Source: Mycobacterium persicum (lineage in GTDB: Bacteria > Actinomycetota > Actinomycetes > Mycobacteriales > Mycobacteriaceae). From it: DNA of 52,000 nt. The position numbers and the translations under genes were made by a program. Positions within the stretch are counted from its first letter, which is position 1. Each line of letters starts with the position of its first letter. Below the pieces are notes generated by a model. That model was given only the letters and a program-made list of their open reading frames with translations, was not told the origin of the DNA and did no database searches. The stretch lies in NCBI RefSeq assembly GCF_002086675.1, contig NZ_MVIF01000031.1, positions 1 through 52,000 on the forward strand, written 5' to 3'. Positions 49,250-52,000 of the stretch are shown piece by piece.

Positions 49250-50485
49250 ATGCTGCATGAGTTCTGGGAGAATTTCACCCACAACCTTTTCAAACCGCTG
49301 CTGCTGTTCTTCTACTTCGGGTTCTTGATCCCGATCCTCAAGGTGCGGTTCGAGTTCCCCTATGTGATCTACCAGGGCCTCACCATGTACTTGCTGCTGG
49401 CCATCGGCTGGCATGGCGGTGAAGAACTCGCCAAGATCAGCGCGTCCAGCATCGGAACGATCGTCGGATTCATGGTTTTGGGCTTTCTCCTGAACTTCGC
49501 GATCGGCGGGCTGGCTTATCTGCTGCTGAGCCGCATGAGTTCGATGCGGCGAGTCGATCGAGCGACAGTCGCCGGCTACTACGGGTCGGATTCCGCGGGG
49601 ACCTTCGCCACCTGCGTCGCGGTGCTGACCAGCGTTGGCATCGCCTTCAACGCCTACATGCCGGTCATGTTGGCTGTCATGGAGATTCCCGGCTGCCTGG
49701 TGGCGCTCTACCTGGTGGCACGCCTGCGCCACCGCGGAATGGACGAGGCCGGGTATATGCCCGACGAGCCGGGCTACACCCCCCCGGCCAAGGTCTCACT
49801 CGGACCGGGAACCGCGGCGCGGCCGGCCCGCGGGGAAACCCTCGAGGCCGTCAACGACCGCGGAATCGAGCAGGAGTTGGAGCTCTCGCTGGAAAAGCAG
49901 GAGCATCCCGATTGGGAGGAAGCCGGGGAAGGCAGCCGCAAGGCCTCCCTGTTCTCACGCGAGCTGCTGCAGGAGGTCTTCCTCAACCCTGGGCTGTGTC
50001 TGCTGCTCGGCGGCATCATCATCGGACTGATCAGCGGACTGCAAGGAGAAAAAGTCGTCCACGACGACGACACCTTCTTCGTCACCGCCTTCCAGGGCGT
50101 ACTGGCGCTGTTCCTGCTAGAGATGGGCATGACGGCATCCCGCAAACTCAAGGACCTAAGGACCGCGGGTCGGGGGTTCATCTTCTTCGGCCTGTTGGCG
50201 CCGAACCTCTTTGCGACGCTGGGAATCGTGGTCGCCCACACCTACGCCTACCTGACCAATAGCGACTTCAAGCCGGGCACCTACGTGTTATTCGCGGTAC
50301 TGTGCGGCGCGGCGTCCTACATTGCCGTTCCGGCGGTACAGCGGCTGGCGATCCCCGAGGCGAGTCCCACGCTGCCGCTCGCCGCATCGCTGGGTTTGAC
50401 GTTCTCCTACAACGTCACGATCGGCATCCCGCTCTACATCGAGATCGCCCGCATGGTCGGGCAGTGGTTCCATACCACCGCCTGA
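49250..50485 (+). CDS. SbtA-like sodium-dependent bicarbonate transporter family permease
   Basis: 411 residues, orthologue of M. tuberculosis Rv2387. About ten hydrophobic segments in two blocks: the first from KPLLLFFYFGFLIPIL to VMEIPGCLVALYLV (about residues 15-160), and the second from NPGLCLLLGGIIIGLISGL to ASLGLTFSYNVTIGIPLYI. Between them is a charged cytoplasmic loop of about 90 residues. The family includes the cyanobacterial high-affinity bicarbonate transporter SbtA, with which the Gly/Ser-rich motif VAGYYGSDSAGTFATC is shared. The substrate in mycobacteria is unproven. The ATG at 49250 follows GGGAGG. Ends 7 bp from convergent hemW. Confidence 0.87.
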   Translation: MLHEFWENFTHNLFKPLLLFFYFGFLIPILKVRFEFPYVIYQGLTMYLLLAIGWHGGEELAKISASSIGTIVGFMVLGFLLNFAIGGLAYLLLSRMSSMRRVDRATVAGYYGSDSAGTFATCVAVLTSVGIAFNAYMPVMLAVMEIPGCLVALYLVARLRHRGMDEAGYMPDEPGYTPPAKVSLGPGTAARPARGETLEAVNDRGIEQELELSLEKQEHPDWEEAGEGSRKASLFSRELLQEVFLNPGLCLLLGGIIIGLISGLQGEKVVHDDDTFFVTAFQGVLALFLLEMGMTASRKLKDLRTAGRGFIFFGLLAPNLFATLGIVVAHTYAYLTNSDFKPGTYVLFAVLCGAASYIAVPAVQRLAIPEASPTLPLAASLGLTFSYNVTIGIPLYIEIARMVGQWFHTTA

Positions 50486-50492
50486 CCACGGA

Positions 50493-51665
50493 TTACCCCA
50501 ACAGCGTGCGCACCACGGCGTCGGCGAGCAATCGTCCCCGGTCGGTGAGGATCAGCCGGTCGCCTTCGACGGCCAGCAGCCCATCGGCAAGTATGGCTTC
50601 GGCGCGCTGGCGTTCGGCGGCGTCGAGCCGGGCCACCGGTAACCCCTGACGCAACCGGATTCTCAGCAGCACATCCTCGGTGTGCAACGCGTCGGCTCCG
50701 AGCTGCTCGAAGCCCGCCACCGGCAGCGTCGCACCCGCCACCAGCTCCGCGTAGGCGTTGGGATGTTTGACGTTCCACCATCGCGTCGCGCCGACGTAAC
50801 CGTGCGCACCGGGACCGGCGCCCCACCACTGGCCACCGGCCCAGTACCCGAGGTTATGTCGGCACTCGCCACCCGGGCGGGCCCAGTTGGACACCTCATA
50901 CCAGCTCAACCCGGCCGCGGTCAGCCGCGCGTCGGCCAACTCGTAACGATGGGCGAGCACGTCGCCGTCCGGGGCGCTCAGCTCACCGCGCCGCACGCGC
51001 CGGGCCAGCGCCGTTCCGTCCTCGACGACCAGGGCGTAGGCCGAAACGTGGTCGACACCGGCGTTGATGGCGGCCTCCACCGAACGCAGCAGGTCGTCGT
51101 CGGATTCCCCCGGGGTGCCGTAGATCAGGTCGAGGTTGACGTGTTCGAAGCCAGCGTCCATGGCCTCGCGCGCGGCGGCGGTGGCCCGGCCGGGCGAGTG
51201 CACCCGGTCCAACGTGGCCAGCACCCGCGGCGCCACCGATTGCATGCCCAGCGATACCCGCGTGTACCCGGCCGCCCTGATCGCGTCGAAGAACTCCGGC
51301 CAGGTGGACTCGGGATTCGCCTCGGTGGTGATCTCGGCGTCGGGCGCCAGCGCAAAACAGTCGCGAACCATGCCGAGCAACGTCGTGAGGCGCTCACCGC
51401 CGAGCAGCGACGGCGTCCCGCCGCCGACGAATACCGTGTCCAGCGCGGGTGCGTCGAGCCGGGCGGCCGCCAGCTCAAGTTCCGTCCCCAGGGCCAGCAA
51501 CCAGGCGTCCGGGTTGACGCCGCCGAGCTCGGCCGGGGTGTAGGTGTTGAAGTCGCAATACCCGCACCGGGTCACGCAGAACGGGACATGCACGTACAAC
51601 CCGAACGGTTGTCCGGGACTGCGCAGCGTCCCAGGCAGCTCCACTGGTCGCTCGCGAAGAGTCAT
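50493..51665 (-). CDS. hemW: Radical SAM haem chaperone HemW (often annotated HemN)
   Basis: 390 residues, close to M. tuberculosis Rv2388c (375). The radical SAM iron-sulphur motif is CVTRCGYCDF (Cys-x3-Cys-x2-Cys) near residue 33, followed by FVGGGTPSLL and TTEANPESTWPEFF, then GVDHVSAYALVVEDGTALA and a C-terminal HemN-type domain with HNLGYW. The N-terminal cysteine found only in true oxygen-independent coproporphyrinogen oxidases is absent, which favours a haem-inserting chaperone. The ATG at 51665 (MTLRERPVELPG) agrees with M. tuberculosis; the frame opens 15 bp further upstream. Confidence 0.93.
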   Translation of the reverse strand: MTLRERPVELPGTLRSPGQPFGLYVHVPFCVTRCGYCDFNTYTPAELGGVNPDAWLLALGTELELAAARLDAPALDTVFVGGGTPSLLGGERLTTLLGMVRDCFALAPDAEITTEANPESTWPEFFDAIRAAGYTRVSLGMQSVAPRVLATLDRVHSPGRATAAAREAMDAGFEHVNLDLIYGTPGESDDDLLRSVEAAINAGVDHVSAYALVVEDGTALARRVRRGELSAPDGDVLAHRYELADARLTAAGLSWYEVSNWARPGGECRHNLGYWAGGQWWGAGPGAHGYVGATRWWNVKHPNAYAELVAGATLPVAGFEQLGADALHTEDVLLRIRLRQGLPVARLDAAERQRAEAILADGLLAVEGDRLILTDRGRLLADAVVRTLLG

Positions 51666-51703
51666 GCCAAATCTTCGCACGGCTCGCCGGTGCGCCGCGC
51701 CGC

Positions 51704-52000
51704 CTACCCGGTGCCCGGCAGACCGGGCTGGCCCAGCAACGACCCGCCGGCGCCGCCCAGGCCACCGTTACCGTTGGGCGGGCCCAGGCCGCCGTTACCA
51801 CCGTTGCCGCCGTTGCCGATGACGACGGCGTCGCCGCCGCGGCCGCCGGCACCCCCGGTCGCGCCGGGTGCGCCCTGGCCACCGGCGCCACCGGCGCCGC
51901 CGTCGCCGATCAGCCCGGCCCTACCACCGGCCCCGCCGATTCCGCCGGTGCCGACCGAGGTGAATCCACCCTGCCCGCCCGCTCCGCCGGAACCGACGAT
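51704..52000 (-). CDS. PE_PGRS-type protein, C-terminal part
   Basis: 98 residues are visible before the window edge; the N-terminal PE domain would lie to the right. The sequence is made of Gly-Gly-Ala and Gly-Gly-Asn repeats ([24 protein letters not shown]) and ends in [12 protein letters not shown] and a TAG stop. Such surface-associated glycine-rich proteins are typical of slow-growing mycobacteria. The role of this member is unknown. Confidence 0.85.
   Translation of the reverse strand: MVGSGGAGGQGGFTSVGTGGIGGAGGRAGLIGDGGAGGAGGQGAPGATGGAGGRGGDAVVIGNGGNGGNGGLGPPNGNGGLGGAGGSLLGQPGLPGTG

Noticed and set aside
51704..52000. Short direct repeats resembling a repeat array
   Set aside because: They are the codon-level repeats of a PE_PGRS gene, with an open frame and no spacers of constant length, so not CRISPR.

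Overview
The window is chromosomal DNA of a slow-growing Mycobacterium. This rests on high GC content, GTG starts, a PE_PGRS fragment at the right edge, and gene order matching M. tuberculosis from glyS (Rv2357c) to hemW (Rv2388c), recognised from memory of those proteins. No rRNA, tRNA, CRISPR array or intact insertion sequence was seen.

Left part (1-19.5 kb): housekeeping genes. In order these are glyS; the zinc regulators smtB-furB; a reverse-strand run of a hypothetical gene, uppS and recO; amiA2; a reverse-strand run of era, a small hypothetical gene, a CBS-domain membrane protein, ybeY and phoH; then rsmE-dnaJ2-hrcA and cfp2. Two accessory inserts break this order compared with M. tuberculosis: a cytochrome P450 / methyltransferase / SnoaL-like trio (10.6-13.5 kb), and a carboxymuconolactone decarboxylase-like gene overlapping an ECF sigma factor (17.5-18.9 kb).

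Central and right part (19.7-48.4 kb): a mycobactin-type siderophore locus at the usual mbt position but with an unusual architecture. A reverse-strand operon holds a formyltransferase, mbtE, mbtF and an mbtB that lacks the C-terminal thioesterase of M. tuberculosis MbtB. Facing away from it, a forward operon holds a free-standing thioesterase (mbtT), mbtC and mbtD. An IdeR-like iron box lies between the two. Beyond a 0.7 kb stretch of lower GC come mbtG (reverse), mbtA-mbtJ-SDR (forward), a DesA1-type acyl-ACP desaturase, a homologue of the dormancy translation inhibitor Rv0079, and mbtI, with further iron boxes between mbtG and mbtA and upstream of mbtI. No mbtH was found, and the lysine N-acyltransferase genes (mbtK-N) are not in the window.

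How the genes fit together: MbtI makes salicylate and MbtA loads it on MbtB. MbtB forms the hydroxyaryl-oxazoline, MbtE and MbtF add the lysine-derived units hydroxylated by MbtG, and MbtC/D supply a beta-hydroxy acyl unit. The formyltransferase suggests, as inference, an N-formyl hydroxamate in place of or beside the long N-acyl group of ordinary mycobactins, as in Nocardia formobactin or smegmatic exochelin. This variant siderophore locus is the main candidate for something new. Past it lie a 69-residue unknown protein, an SbtA-like permease, hemW and the PE_PGRS fragment.
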